A stretch of DNA of 64,000 nucleotides from Marinobacter aromaticivorans. Lineage in GTDB: Bacteria > Pseudomonadota > Gammaproteobacteria > Pseudomonadales > Oleiphilaceae. The notes beneath the pieces were generated by a model, which was not told the DNA's origin, did no database searches, and saw nothing but the letters and a program-made list of their open reading frames with translations. Positions within the stretch are counted from its first letter, which is position 1. Each line of letters begins with the position of its first letter. Below, piece after piece: positions 19,566 through 28,402 of this stretch. The stretch is taken from assembly GCF_002806975.1 (NCBI RefSeq), contig NZ_NIHD01000007.1, positions 185,598 through 249,597 of the forward strand. Reading direction: 5' to 3'. A program made the translations under genes and the position numbers.

Positions 19566-20462
19566 ATGCTGCCTGAAGCCGTGCCAGAACACATACGGAG
19601 CCGACTGACCGATTACGCACAACTGCTGCGCATCAACCGCCCTATCGGCACCCTGCTCCTGCTATGGCCCACTTACTGGGCGCTCTGGCTTGCCGGTGAT
19701 GGCAGCCCCGGCATTGGCAATGTCATCATTTTTACTCTCGGCGTGTTCTTCATGCGCGCCGCCGGTTGCGCCATCAACGACTTTGCCGACCGGGACTGGG
19801 ACAGGCACGTAAAGCGCACCAGGGACCGCCCGCTGACCACGGGCCGGGTAAACCCCTGGGAAGCCGTCGCCCTGTTTGCCGGGCTGTGTATTGTGTCGTT
19901 TCTCATGGTGGTGCTGTTTACCAACACCCTTACACTCTACCTGTCTTTTGGCGGTGCATTGCTGGCATTTATCTACCCCTTCACCAAGCGTTACACCCAC
20001 CTGCCCCAGCTCTTTCTCGGTGCCGCTTTCTCCTGGGCTATCCCCATGGCATGGGCTGCCGAGGCTGGCGAGGCTGGCGAGCTCAACCAGGTCACCTGGC
20101 TGCTGTTCACTGCCAACGTGCTCTGGACCGTGGCTTACGACACTTTCTATGCCATGGTTGATCGCGACGACGACCTGAAAGTGGGCATTAAATCCACAGC
20201 CATTCTTTTCGGCGATGCTGACCGCGCCATCATCGGCGCGCTTCAGGCTATGGTGGTGCTTATCCTGATCATCGTCGGCAACCGTTACGAGCTGGGAAGT
20301 TTCTACTACCTGGGGCTGGTCGCCATGGCCTGCCTGTTTACCTACCAGCAATACCTGGCCAAAGACCGGGAGCGTGATGGCTGTTTCAAGGCCTTTCTGA
20401 ACAATAACTGGGCCGGGTTTGCGGTGTTTACCGGGCTGGTTATCGACCTGCTAATCTCGTGA
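19566..20462 (+). CDS. ubiA: 4-hydroxybenzoate polyprenyltransferase
   Basis: Inner-membrane prenyltransferase attaching the polyprenyl tail to 4-hydroxybenzoate. The 298-residue product has about eight to nine membrane helices and both aspartate-rich motifs: [15 protein letters not shown] near residue 75 and [12 protein letters not shown] near residue 197. The region [17 protein letters not shown] at the start is typical of UbiA. It is the second ubiquinone gene after ubiC and precedes phoB by 148 bases, the order also known in Pseudomonas. Confidence 0.95.
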   Translation: MLPEAVPEHIRSRLTDYAQLLRINRPIGTLLLLWPTYWALWLAGDGSPGIGNVIIFTLGVFFMRAAGCAINDFADRDWDRHVKRTRDRPLTTGRVNPWEAVALFAGLCIVSFLMVVLFTNTLTLYLSFGGALLAFIYPFTKRYTHLPQLFLGAAFSWAIPMAWAAEAGEAGELNQVTWLLFTANVLWTVAYDTFYAMVDRDDDLKVGIKSTAILFGDADRAIIGALQAMVVLILIIVGNRYELGSFYYLGLVAMACLFTYQQYLAKDRERDGCFKAFLNNNWAGFAVFTGLVIDLLIS

Positions 20463-20536
20463 GAAGGCGGTAGATGCACAATGTTTGCAACGGCGGAACT
20501 CCAAACCTCGAAGGCCTGGAAGCAATAAGTCAGAGC

Positions 20537-20558
20537 CTGTCACACAGCTGTAACACTT
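20537..20558 (+). promoter_or_regulatory. Pho box upstream of phoB
   Basis: The 18 bases CTGTCACACAGCTGTAAC at 20537-20554 match about 14 of 18 positions of the PhoB consensus, two CTGT half-sites 11 bases apart. The site lies 53 to 74 bases before the phoB start, which fits autoregulated phoBR. Confidence 0.8.
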
Positions 20559-20610
20559 GGGCGTTTTAATGGTCCAGCAACACATCATGGTCTGAAACAG
20601 GTTACAGAAT

Positions 20611-21303
20611 ATGTCCGGTAAAACCGTGCTGATTGTCGATGACGAACCCGCTATCCGCGAGATGATTGCTGTTGCGCTGGAGATGGCTGATTACCAGTGC
20701 CTGGAAGCCGGTGATGCCTGTGAGGCCCATGCGCTGATTATCGACCGGCAACCCGACATTATCCTGCTGGACTGGATGCTTCCGGGTACCAGCGGTATCG
20801 AACTGGCAAGACGGCTGAAAAAAGAAGAAACCACCGCCAACATACCCATCATCATGCTCACCGCCAAAGTGGAGGAAGACAATAAAATCCGTGGTCTGGA
20901 GGTTGGTGCTGATGATTACATCACCAAACCCTTCAGCCCGAGAGAGCTTGTCGCGCGCCTGAAAGCCGTACTGCGCCGGGCAACCCCTCTCGGCATCGAC
21001 GACCCCATTGAGGTGGACGGTCTGGCACTCGACCCTGCCAGCCATCGCGTCACGGCAAACGACTCCCCTCTGAACATAGGGCCCACGGAGTACCGCCTAC
21101 TGCAATTTTTCATGACCCACCAGGAGCGGGTTTACACGCGCTCCCAGCTGCTGGATCAGGTGTGGGGCGGCAATGTTTATGTTGAGGAGCGAACGGTTGA
21201 TGTGCATATCCGGCGGCTGCGCAAGGCTCTGGGGGAGCGCCACGATTATCTGATCCAGACCGTAAGAGGCGCTGGCTACCGCTTCTCTGCCAAGCCCGTA
21301 TGA
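20611..21303 (+). CDS. phoB: Phosphate regulon response regulator PhoB
   Basis: OmpR-type DNA-binding response regulator of 230 residues. The receiver domain has the acidic pair in LIVDDEP, the phospho-acceptor aspartate in IILLDWMLPG and the lysine in DDYITKPFSPRE. The winged-helix C-terminal domain reads GPTEYRLLQFFMTHQERVY and YVEERTVDVHIRRLRKAL, both typical of PhoB. A Pho box upstream indicates autoregulation. phoR follows 45 bases downstream. Confidence 0.96.
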   Translation: MSGKTVLIVDDEPAIREMIAVALEMADYQCLEAGDACEAHALIIDRQPDIILLDWMLPGTSGIELARRLKKEETTANIPIIMLTAKVEEDNKIRGLEVGADDYITKPFSPRELVARLKAVLRRATPLGIDDPIEVDGLALDPASHRVTANDSPLNIGPTEYRLLQFFMTHQERVYTRSQLLDQVWGGNVYVEERTVDVHIRRLRKALGERHDYLIQTVRGAGYRFSAKPV

Positions 21304-21348
21304 CCGCAGCCCGGCAGACGCTGCCGGTGCAAAACAAGGCAGATCCTT

Positions 21349-22656
21349 ATGCAGCCAAAATGGTCGAAACACCTTTATTACACCCTTGCGGGCCTCGCAG
21401 GCACAACGCTTGCCGGCCTGTATCTGGGGTATCCCCTGTACGGGCTGATCGCGGGCCTGGGGCTTTACCTGCTGTGGACGCTCCACCAGACCCGCCGCCT
21501 GGCGAAATGGCTGGCGGAACCGGAGATTGCCGGCGAGGCTCCACAGAGCCTGGGGCTCTGGGGCGATCTGTTCGAAAGGCTGCATAAGCTGAACCAGAAT
21601 AATCTGCAGATCCGGGATCGCCTGCGAGCACGAATCGACCGCATACAGGAGTCCACCAATTCCATGCGTGACGGCGTTATCATGACCGACGCGCAAGGCG
21701 CCATGGAGTGGTGGAACGGCTCGGCAGAGCACCTGCTGGGTTTTCGCCGGAATACAGATCAGGGCCAGTACATCTACAACCTGATCCGCACGCCCGCGTT
21801 CAAATCCTATTTTGACGCCAGGGATTACCGTGAACCTCTGGAACTGAATTCACCTGCCAAACCACACATACATCTGCAAATCGAGATCAGCCTGTTCGGA
21901 GATGACGACCGGCTCATTGTGGCCAAAGATGTGACGCGCCTGCACCAGCTGGAGCTTATGCGCCGGGATTTTGTCAGTAACGTATCCCATGAAATGCGGA
22001 CACCGTTGACCGTCATCAGCGGTTACCTGGAAACACTTGTGGATAATGCCGACGACCTGCCTGCCAAATGGCAAAGGGCCATTAAAACCATGGCGACCCA
22101 GGCTTTGCGCATGGAAACGCTGATTGCCGACCTCATCCTTTTGTCCCGGATCGAGACGGGTGAGCAGGAAGACACGAATACGCCAACAGACATTAACACC
22201 CTGATTGGCCAGATCTGCCAGGATGCCAGAACACTCAGCGGGGACAGACAGCACGAGATCCTTGTTAACGCAACCGCCTCTAAGATGCTGAAAGGAGATG
22301 AAAGCCAGCTACGCAGTGCCTTCTCCAACCTGGTATTCAATGCGGTTAAATACACTCCGGCCCAGGGACGGATCACTGTATCCTGGTACACCGACGCTGA
22401 CGGCGGGCACCTCTCGGTAAAAGACACGGGGGCAGGCATCGATCAGGTACATATCCCCCGGCTGACCGAGCGTTTCTATCGTGCCGACCCCAGCCGACAC
22501 AAAGATACCGGCGGTACCGGGCTAGGCCTGGCCATCGTCAAGCATGTTCTGATCAATCACGATGGTCACCTGGAAATACGCAGCAAACCCGGCAAAGGCA
22601 GTGAGTTTGTCTGCCACTTCCCGGCAGAGCGACTGGTGGAGGCGCATCCCGGGTAA
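21349..22656 (+). CDS. phoR: Phosphate regulon sensor histidine kinase PhoR
   Basis: Membrane-anchored sensor kinase of 435 residues. Two closely spaced membrane segments occur at about residues 10-50, followed by a PAS-like domain (ESTNSMRDGVIMTDAQGAMEWW), the dimerisation box with the phospho-acceptor histidine (NVSHEMRTPL) and an ATPase domain with N box (NLVFNAVKY), G1 (VKDTGAGID) and G2 (TGGTGLGLAI). The lack of a large periplasmic domain matches PhoR, which senses phosphate through PstSCAB and PhoU rather than directly. It forms an operon with phoB. Confidence 0.96.
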   Translation: MQPKWSKHLYYTLAGLAGTTLAGLYLGYPLYGLIAGLGLYLLWTLHQTRRLAKWLAEPEIAGEAPQSLGLWGDLFERLHKLNQNNLQIRDRLRARIDRIQESTNSMRDGVIMTDAQGAMEWWNGSAEHLLGFRRNTDQGQYIYNLIRTPAFKSYFDARDYREPLELNSPAKPHIHLQIEISLFGDDDRLIVAKDVTRLHQLELMRRDFVSNVSHEMRTPLTVISGYLETLVDNADDLPAKWQRAIKTMATQALRMETLIADLILLSRIETGEQEDTNTPTDINTLIGQICQDARTLSGDRQHEILVNATASKMLKGDESQLRSAFSNLVFNAVKYTPAQGRITVSWYTDADGGHLSVKDTGAGIDQVHIPRLTERFYRADPSRHKDTGGTGLGLAIVKHVLINHDGHLEIRSKPGKGSEFVCHFPAERLVEAHPG

Positions 22657-22813
22657 AAGCTACATGGCAGAAGCAGATTTACAGAAGGCGCGCCGGACGA
22701 GAGGTTAAAGAACTGTCACACCTGCAGGGTTGGGAAACTGTTTCACCAGCCTGAAAACGCGCTAACATGGGGCTGGTTTTGTCCGTACCCCCTTACCCAG
22801 ACCGAGGTTCCGC

Positions 22814-24085
22814 GTGCTGAACGAGCTTGCAAGGATTCTACCCAACCGGCACACAGCGTGCCGTCTCGCTGTTTCCACCCTTCTGGTTACTTTGTCGTTA
22901 CCTGCAATGGCTGAGGGAATGGCAGAGAGAATGATGGAGAGCGACACACAGCCCAACGCGCCCAGCGGCTTTGAAGAGTGCAAGCTGCAATTGCAGGAAA
23001 AGGCCATTGCTGCCGGGGTCAGTGCTGAAACCGCTCAGGAAGTGATGTCAAAGGTCAGGCACGTAGACCGGGTTATCGAACTGGACCGCAGGCAACCCGA
23101 GTTCACCACCACCTTTGCAGACTACCTGAACCGCCGGGTTAATGAAGCCAGAGTGACCAAGGGCCGTGAGCTGATCAAGGAACACAGCGCACTACTGGAA
23201 CGGGTTACCGAGGCAACCGGTGTGCCGGCACCTTACCTTGTCGCCTTCTGGGGGCTGGAAACCAACTTCGGCAGCTATTTCGGCAAAATGTCTGTGCCGG
23301 ACTCACTGACGACCCTGGCTTGCGATGCCCGCCGCAGCACGTTTTTTACCGAGCAGCTGATTGCCGCATTGCGCATTATAGATGAAGGCGCCATTCCGGT
23401 AGAACAAATGGAAGGGTCCTGGGCCGGCGCCATGGGCCACGTGCAGTTCATGCCCACCGTCTTTCTCAAGCACGCAGTAGACGCCGATGGTGATGGCCGT
23501 CGCGACCTGTGGAACAGCCTGCCAGACGCCATGATGTCCGCCGGCAGGTTCCTTCAGTCCATGAACTGGGACGGAGACTACCGCTGGGGCCGTGAAGTGC
23601 TGTTGCCGGACAACTTTGACTACTCGCTCGCCGACGGCCGGCGCCTTGCACTGAGCAAATGGCGGGAACTGGGCATCACCGATGCTTTCGGAAACCCCCT
23701 TGCCCGGGAAGACATTGATGCTGCATTGGTTGTCCCTGCCGGCCACCGCGGACCGGCGTTTCTTGCCTATCACAACTTCAAGGTGATCATGGGCTGGAAC
23801 CGTTCGGAGTTTTACGCTATTGCCGTCGGTCATCTGGCTGACCGTATTGCGGGCGCAGGAAAGCTGCAGAACCCGCCACCGGAAGATACACCTGCACTTT
23901 CAAGAGACACAATTATCCAACTTCAGACGGCTCTCAATGAACGTGGCTACGATGCCGGCAAGCCCGACGGTATTACCGGGTCCGCAACCCGTTCCGCAAT
24001 CCGCAGGTTTCAGCATGATGAGGGACTGATCGCCGATGGTTTCCCGGGGCAGGAACTGCTTGATCGACTGGGGGTAAGAAGCTGA
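22814..24085 (+). CDS. Lytic murein transglycosylase, MltB family, with peptidoglycan-binding domain
   Basis: Periplasmic peptidoglycan-cleaving enzyme of 423 residues, starting with GTG. It has a signal peptide (about 1-33, ending ...SLPAMA) without a lipobox, so it appears soluble. The SLT2/MltB catalytic domain contains the glutamate in FWGLETNFGSYFGK and the QMEGSWAGAMGHVQFMPTVF block. At the C-terminus a PG_binding_1 domain begins at TIIQLQTALNERGYDAGKPDGITG. This layout matches the MltB-like subgroup of Pseudomonas rather than lipoprotein MltB itself. The 157-base gap after phoR contains a lone CTGTCACA half-site only. Confidence 0.93.
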   Translation: MLNELARILPNRHTACRLAVSTLLVTLSLPAMAEGMAERMMESDTQPNAPSGFEECKLQLQEKAIAAGVSAETAQEVMSKVRHVDRVIELDRRQPEFTTTFADYLNRRVNEARVTKGRELIKEHSALLERVTEATGVPAPYLVAFWGLETNFGSYFGKMSVPDSLTTLACDARRSTFFTEQLIAALRIIDEGAIPVEQMEGSWAGAMGHVQFMPTVFLKHAVDADGDGRRDLWNSLPDAMMSAGRFLQSMNWDGDYRWGREVLLPDNFDYSLADGRRLALSKWRELGITDAFGNPLAREDIDAALVVPAGHRGPAFLAYHNFKVIMGWNRSEFYAIAVGHLADRIAGAGKLQNPPPEDTPALSRDTIIQLQTALNERGYDAGKPDGITGSATRSAIRRFQHDEGLIADGFPGQELLDRLGVRS

Positions 24086-24114
24086 AGACTGTCAGTTTTC
24101 TTTACAGATCAAAA

Positions 24115-24151
24115 AATAACCAGCTGTAACCGACTGTTCTTAAAGGTTATT
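24115..24151. promoter_or_regulatory. Inverted repeat upstream of the PEP-CTERM promoter
   Basis: AATAACC at 24115-24121 and GGTTATT at 24145-24151 are exact inverted repeats separated by 23 bases, ending five bases before the sigma-54-like promoter. This could be an activator site, but the closeness to the -24 box is unusual for an enhancer. Confidence 0.35.
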
Positions 24152-24156
24152 CACAG

Positions 24157-24175
24157 TTGGCATGAAACTAGCTTT
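24157..24175 (+). promoter_or_regulatory. Candidate sigma-54 promoter of the PEP-CTERM gene
   Basis: TTGGCATGAAACTAGCTTT has the invariant GG (24159-24160) and GC (24171-24172) separated by exactly ten bases, as needed for RpoN promoters (TTGGCAC-N5-TTGC type). Transcription would begin near 24184, leaving a leader of about 56 bases that contains the small inverted repeat ACACAA-N6-TTGTGT at 24192-24209. Confidence 0.6.
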
Positions 24176-24239
24176 ATCGTAGCAGCTGACGACACAAAAT
24201 GAATTGTGTTATTCCACTGTTAAAGTTAGGAGTTATGCC

Positions 24240-24956
24240 ATGAAGATGTTGGCGAAGGGATCCTTTGGTGCGCTGTTGCTGACAGCGGCTATGAGTGTAG
24301 CGGCGTTTCCGGTTAACGTAACGTCGATTGCCGGTACATTTGAGAACACACTAAAAAGCGATGGCAACGTTGCTTCGGGAGACGGAACAAGCCTTATTGA
24401 ATGGGGTGATTTCGGCCAGCTCAAGAAGCAAAGCAGTCTTGAGTTTTCAGGCGCAAATCCATTGCCAGTAATCCCTGATAATAGTCCATTTGAACTCGGT
24501 ACTCTGACTCACACCAATAATAAGATTTCAGGCCCGGCCCTGACTTCTACCGATCTAGCGGTTACTCTTGGATTTTCGGCTTTTGGAGACTCTGGAGGAG
24601 GCGAGGGTACATTCGTATTTGCTCACAACGAAACGCCAAACAACGCATGCCTGGGATTCGTAGTATTTGGTGCCTGCATTGGCTTCCCTATCGGCAACGT
24701 TGACGATACGATTACGCTCTTTGATACAACGGTTTCCAGTTCAAGCTTCATACTCGGTGGCTTTGAATATTCTTTGGAACTGATTGGATTTAGCGGCACG
24801 GAAGTTGTGAGCACCCCGGAAAAAAGTATAAGGGACTACGATCTTCTTGCAAAACTGAATGCAACAGCAGTTCCCGTCCCAGAGCCTGGCACTATCGCCC
24901 TGCTCGGCCTGGGCCTGGCAGGCCTCGGCATGGCACGTCGCCGCAAAGCCGCTTGA
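24240..24956 (+). CDS. PEP-CTERM sorting-signal protein, THxN type
   Basis: Exported protein of 238 residues. The start at 24240 is preceded by TTAGGAG; the in-frame ATG at 24204 lies inside the leader. A signal peptide covers about residues 1-21. The C-terminus is a classical PEP-CTERM signal: VPEPGTIALLGLGLAGLG followed by an arginine cluster, which is cut by an exosortase. The mature part is rich in Ser, Thr, Gly and Phe with beta-strand character, has a THTN motif and one cysteine pair (residues about 142 and 152), fitting the THxN group of PEP-CTERM proteins. The base composition is more AT-rich than neighbouring genes. No exosortase or EPS cluster is nearby. A strong terminator follows. 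Confidence 0.88.
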   Translation: MKMLAKGSFGALLLTAAMSVAAFPVNVTSIAGTFENTLKSDGNVASGDGTSLIEWGDFGQLKKQSSLEFSGANPLPVIPDNSPFELGTLTHTNNKISGPALTSTDLAVTLGFSAFGDSGGGEGTFVFAHNETPNNACLGFVVFGACIGFPIGNVDDTITLFDTTVSSSSFILGGFEYSLELIGFSGTEVVSTPEKSIRDYDLLAKLNATAVPVPEPGTIALLGLGLAGLGMARRRKAA

Positions 24957-25010
24957 TTGGCTGACCCGCTAGCAGAAGCCCTATAACCCTGTCGCGCTCA
25001 AAGCCCGAAC

Positions 25011-25054
25011 CTGACACCCCGCGCTTTCAAAAAGCCCGGGGTGTCAGTTTTTTT
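25011..25054 (+). terminator. Rho-independent terminator of the PEP-CTERM gene
   Basis: CTGACACCCC at 25011-25020 pairs with GGGGTGTCAG at 25038-25047, with an additional inner GCTTT/AAAGC stem, followed by seven T residues. Confidence 0.93.
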
Positions 25055-25148
25055 AACACCTCCTTTTTTTATCAACCCTTGCTTTCCGTGATCTGAATCC
25101 CCAAACCGCGCATAATACTCAACACCATTTTCTACTCTTGCGGAATTC

Positions 25149-26177
25149 ATGGACTCAATCACTCAAGCCGCCCTTGGCGCCTCAATCGCAGGCCTGGTGG
25201 CGGGTAAAACTTTCGGGCGATCGGCTCTGCTCACCGGCGCGTTACTGGGTACGCTTCCCGACCTTGATGTGCTGATTGATTATGGAACGGCGGTGGCTAA
25301 CTTTACCCAGCACCGGGGCTTCAGCCATTCTCTTTTCGTGCTTGCACCTGTGTCCCTGCTGCTTGCGACCTTGCTCTGGCGCTGGAAGCCGGAGCCGGGG
25401 TTCCAGCGCTGGTTGTTGCTAACCGCGCTGGTACTCCTGACACACCCGCTGCTGGATACCTTCACCACCTACGGCACGCAACTCTTCTGGCCAACTGGCA
25501 GGCCCCTTGCGATAAGCAGCATTTTCATTATTGACCCACTGTATACGCTCCCTCTGCTGGCCGGCTGCATCGTCTTTCTGCTGCGCCCTCCGGCACAGCG
25601 GGCCGTGGCGGCTGGCCTGGTTCTGTCCAGCGTGTATCTTGGCTGGTCGTTTGTGGCTCAGCAGGTCATTACCGAACGGGTGCAGCCCGCACTCGCAAAA
25701 GCAGGTCTGGCTGACGCCGAACTGCTGGTACAACCCATGCCCTTCAACACGGTACTTTGGCGCGCCACCGCCATTACGGATCGGCAGCGGGTTGAAATTG
25801 TGACCGGCTTTCTGGATGACGACACGCCCCTGACCCTTGAATACTTCCCGCGCCAGCCAGAACTGGCAAGAGCCGTCTCACAACTTCCCGAAGCCCGACG
25901 CCTGGAATGGTTTACCCGGGGCTTTCTCGATTACAGGGCAAGCAACGGTAAAATCACGGCAACCGATATTCGCCTGGGCATTCCCGGAGCACACCCGTTT
26001 ACCTTTGTTCTGGCCAGTGAGCGGGGTGGTAAGCTGATACCGGGCAATGGCGAACGTGCGCCCCGGCCCACCATGAACACAGGCGCCTTGCCATTGCTAT
26101 GGGCTCGCGCAACAGGCGCCATTCCGGTGCTGTGCCTTTCCAGCCTGGCGGTGCCTGCGCCTGGCGAGGAGTGCTGA
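25149..26177 (+). CDS. YdjM-like membrane-bound metal-dependent hydrolase (DUF457)
   Basis: Integral membrane protein of 342 residues. The N-terminal signature MDSITQAALGASIAGLVAGK followed by LLGTLPDLDVLIDYG and FTQHRGFSHSLF carries the Asp and His residues proposed to bind metal in this family; THPLLDTFTTYGTQLFWP adds the third block. Four to five membrane helices lie in the first 180 residues, and the last 150 form a soluble domain. The E. coli relative YdjM is LexA-regulated, but I see no LexA box here. The substrate is unknown. rsuA starts four bases after its stop, so the two are co-transcribed. Confidence 0.85.
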   Translation: MDSITQAALGASIAGLVAGKTFGRSALLTGALLGTLPDLDVLIDYGTAVANFTQHRGFSHSLFVLAPVSLLLATLLWRWKPEPGFQRWLLLTALVLLTHPLLDTFTTYGTQLFWPTGRPLAISSIFIIDPLYTLPLLAGCIVFLLRPPAQRAVAAGLVLSSVYLGWSFVAQQVITERVQPALAKAGLADAELLVQPMPFNTVLWRATAITDRQRVEIVTGFLDDDTPLTLEYFPRQPELARAVSQLPEARRLEWFTRGFLDYRASNGKITATDIRLGIPGAHPFTFVLASERGGKLIPGNGERAPRPTMNTGALPLLWARATGAIPVLCLSSLAVPAPGEEC

Positions 26178-26181
26178 CCCC

Positions 26182-26874
26182 ATGCGCCTTGATCAGTTTA
26201 TCGCCACCAGCTCACCCCTTTCACGTAAAGAGGCCAGGCGTGCCATACATGCCGGTGGCGTAGAAGTTAACGGTGAAGTCTGGAAAGAAACGGGCAAACA
26301 CGTGCCAGCAGGCGCTCAGGTTATGCTGGAGGGCGCGCAACTGACCCTACCGGGCGAGCGCTACCTGATGCTCCATAAACCTGAGGGTGTGGTCAGCGCG
26401 ACCCGCGACAGTGAGTATCCAACCGCACTGGATCTGCTGCCAGCAGAGCTGACCCGCAATCTTCACATCGCCGGCCGGCTGGACGCCGACACTACTGGCT
26501 TGCTGCTGCTGACAACTGACGGGCAATGGTCCCACAGGATCACTTCACCGAGAGTAGAGTGCCCTAAAACCTACAGGGTAAGCCTGAGCACGCCGGTTTC
26601 AGATTCCGCCATCAAAACCCTGGAAAAGGGCGTTTTGCTTAATAACGACCCGAAGCCCACAAAGCCTGCCCAGGTAAGGGTTCTGGGGCAAAGGTTGATT
26701 GAGTTAACCATTTCAGAAGGGCGCTACCACCAGGTCAAACGCATGCTGGCTGCGGTGGGTAATCATGTGGAGGCCCTGCACAGACAGAGCATAGGCGATA
26801 TAATCCTTGACCCTGCACTGGGGCCCGGAGCCTATCGAGAGCTGACCGAACAGGAAATTGCTTCGGCAGGCTGA
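26182..26874 (+). CDS. rsuA: 16S rRNA pseudouridine(516) synthase
   Basis: Modifies U516 of 16S rRNA. The 230-residue product has an N-terminal S4 RNA-binding domain (MRLDQFIATSSPLSRKEARR) and the RsuA/RluB/E/F catalytic block with the active-site aspartate in HIAGRLDADTTGLLLLTTDG. The closing motif EGRYHQVKRMLAAVGNHVEAL is standard. The length is typical of RsuA. It follows the YdjM-like gene by four bases and converges with the asparaginase-like gene, whose stop is two bases away. Confidence 0.93.
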   Translation: MRLDQFIATSSPLSRKEARRAIHAGGVEVNGEVWKETGKHVPAGAQVMLEGAQLTLPGERYLMLHKPEGVVSATRDSEYPTALDLLPAELTRNLHIAGRLDADTTGLLLLTTDGQWSHRITSPRVECPKTYRVSLSTPVSDSAIKTLEKGVLLNNDPKPTKPAQVRVLGQRLIELTISEGRYHQVKRMLAAVGNHVEALHRQSIGDIILDPALGPGAYRELTEQEIASAG

Positions 26875-26876
26875 GT

Positions 26877-27356
26877 TCAGGTACGTTCGAAGCGCTGTGC
26901 CTTCAGGTTTTTACGCACGGCACCAGCTTCAAACACTTCCCCGTTCATGGCGATATAGACGCCAGGCGGCAAAAGCTGAACCGCCGCCCAGGCAAAACCC
27001 ATGTTGAAGACCGCATCGCTGCGACGCATTCGCGCCGGCTGCATGGCGCCCGTAAGAACAATGGTTTTGTCAGTCACTGAGGACAACACCTGCGCGGTTT
27101 CCGCCATGGTGTCCGTACCGTGGGTAATCAGTATTCGGCGGCCATCACAGTTTTTGACCGCCGCAAGAACTTTTGCACGATCTTCGTCCGTCATTTCCAG
27201 ACTGTCTTTGCGCAACAACCCCTGCAGCTCGTAACCGTTGTGGATATTCGACTCTGCGAGCAGTTCCGGCACCAGTGATTCACCAATTTCAAACTCACTG
27301 TTGGCGTCAAAATACACCTTGTCGATGGTACCACCGGTGGTAAAAATCCGGATCAT
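26877..27356 (-). CDS. Short asparaginase-domain protein (N-terminal domain only)
   Basis: A 159-residue protein matching only the N-terminal domain of L-asparaginase (full enzymes are about 330 residues). The start at 27356 is inferred from homology, with the family N-terminus MIRIFTTGGTIDK. The nucleophile threonine (TTGGTIDK), the Thr-Asp pair (ITHGTDTMAET) and the lysine-bearing segment before LTGAMQPARMRRSDA are all present. The reading frame is clean and ends normally, so this is a genuine short form and not an obvious frameshift; sequence downstream is rsuA on the other strand. Whether it hydrolyses asparagine is unknown. Confidence 0.8.
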   Translation of the reverse strand: MIRIFTTGGTIDKVYFDANSEFEIGESLVPELLAESNIHNGYELQGLLRKDSLEMTDEDRAKVLAAVKNCDGRRILITHGTDTMAETAQVLSSVTDKTIVLTGAMQPARMRRSDAVFNMGFAWAAVQLLPPGVYIAMNGEVFEAGAVRKNLKAQRFERT

Positions 27357-27425
27357 GAACTGCCTGTCCTTTTTCATGTGCCCGTCAATGCGTTGCGTCA
27401 ACGCGCTGCGGGTTCCGTGCGTATT

Positions 27426-28370
27426 CTATTTCAATGCAGCCGTCGTGCTGTGAACCACCGCATTGTAGGCAGCATTCTTTTCCTGCGCGTATTGCCGCGC
27501 CGCTTTGGCCACCTGGCCCTGGTCACCGGTATCCAGCCAGCGTTTGATGCGCCCTGCGTCCCCCATGGGTGAACGGGTACCCAAAGAATCCAGGAGAACC
27601 GTAACCACCTGCTTGCCGTTCATTTCCGAAATCATCACCAGGCAACGCCCGGCCTCCGAGAGGTAGCCGGTTTTGCTCAGCCCCACGCCCCAGCTATTAC
27701 GGTGCACCAAAGCATTGGTGTTACCGAACGACAAGCTGTAACGGGGGTTACGGAAATGGCCGCGAAAATAGCCGGTTGTGGAATACTCCCGGATTTCCGG
27801 GTATTCCGCCGCCGCATTGACAAGCCTCACCAGATCCCCGGCGGTTGAGACATTCTCCGCCGAAAGGCCAGTCGGATCCACGAAGCGGGTACCCACCATA
27901 CCAAGCGTTTTTGCCCTGGCATTCATGGCATCAATAAATGCGTCGAAGCCTCCGGGGTGGCTGCGGGCCAGGGTATAGGCTGCAAAGTTCTCAGATGACA
28001 TAAGCGCAATACGCAGCACATCTGCGCGGCGCATTTTCGAGCCAATCCGGATACGGCTGTATGCATTGGCAGCCGCCGGCGTATGGCGCTTCCGGAAAAC
28101 CAGCCATTCGTTCAAGGGTGCACCGGATTCCAGAACCACCAGAGCCGTCATCACTTTGGTGATGGACGCAATGGGCACAGAGCGGTCGGAATTTTTGCCA
28201 AAAACGAGGTCGTTGCTGCCAGCCAGGGCAACGGCGGCATTCACGGACGCCAGGTTCGGGCCCTGTGTGGACTTTTTAAGCTCAGGGGTGTTTGTCTGGT
28301 GTGCATTTGCCAGCAATGGCAGGCAAAAGACCAGCCACAACACCATCTTCGCCATAATCGTTTTGTGCAT
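27426..28370 (-). CDS. pbpG: D-alanyl-D-alanine endopeptidase (penicillin-binding protein 7 type)
   Basis: Periplasmic serine peptidase acting on peptidoglycan cross-links. The 314-residue product has a signal peptide (about 1-23), then the three penicillin-binding motifs: SITK (nucleophile serine), SSEN and KTGYL. Flanking blocks such as VPIASITKVMTALVVL and LMSSENFAAYTLARS are typical of PBP7. It lacks the C-terminal beta domain of PBP5 and PBP6, which fits endopeptidases. It is transcribed on its own between ilvD and the asparaginase-like gene. Confidence 0.93.
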   Translation of the reverse strand: MHKTIMAKMVLWLVFCLPLLANAHQTNTPELKKSTQGPNLASVNAAVALAGSNDLVFGKNSDRSVPIASITKVMTALVVLESGAPLNEWLVFRKRHTPAAANAYSRIRIGSKMRRADVLRIALMSSENFAAYTLARSHPGGFDAFIDAMNARAKTLGMVGTRFVDPTGLSAENVSTAGDLVRLVNAAAEYPEIREYSTTGYFRGHFRNPRYSLSFGNTNALVHRNSWGVGLSKTGYLSEAGRCLVMISEMNGKQVVTVLLDSLGTRSPMGDAGRIKRWLDTGDQGQVAKAARQYAQEKNAAYNAVVHSTTAALK

Positions 28371-28402
28371 TTACTACACTCTGTGCTTCTGTGCTTATGG
28401 AT

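Noticed and set aside
22714..22735. Possible Pho box before the MltB-like gene
   Set aside because: Only one CTGTCACA half-site is present; the second half-site at 11 bases is missing.
24123..24140. CTGTAACCGACTGTTCTT as a Pho box before the PEP-CTERM gene
   Set aside because: The two CTGT half-sites are ten bases apart instead of eleven, and the second half matches poorly.
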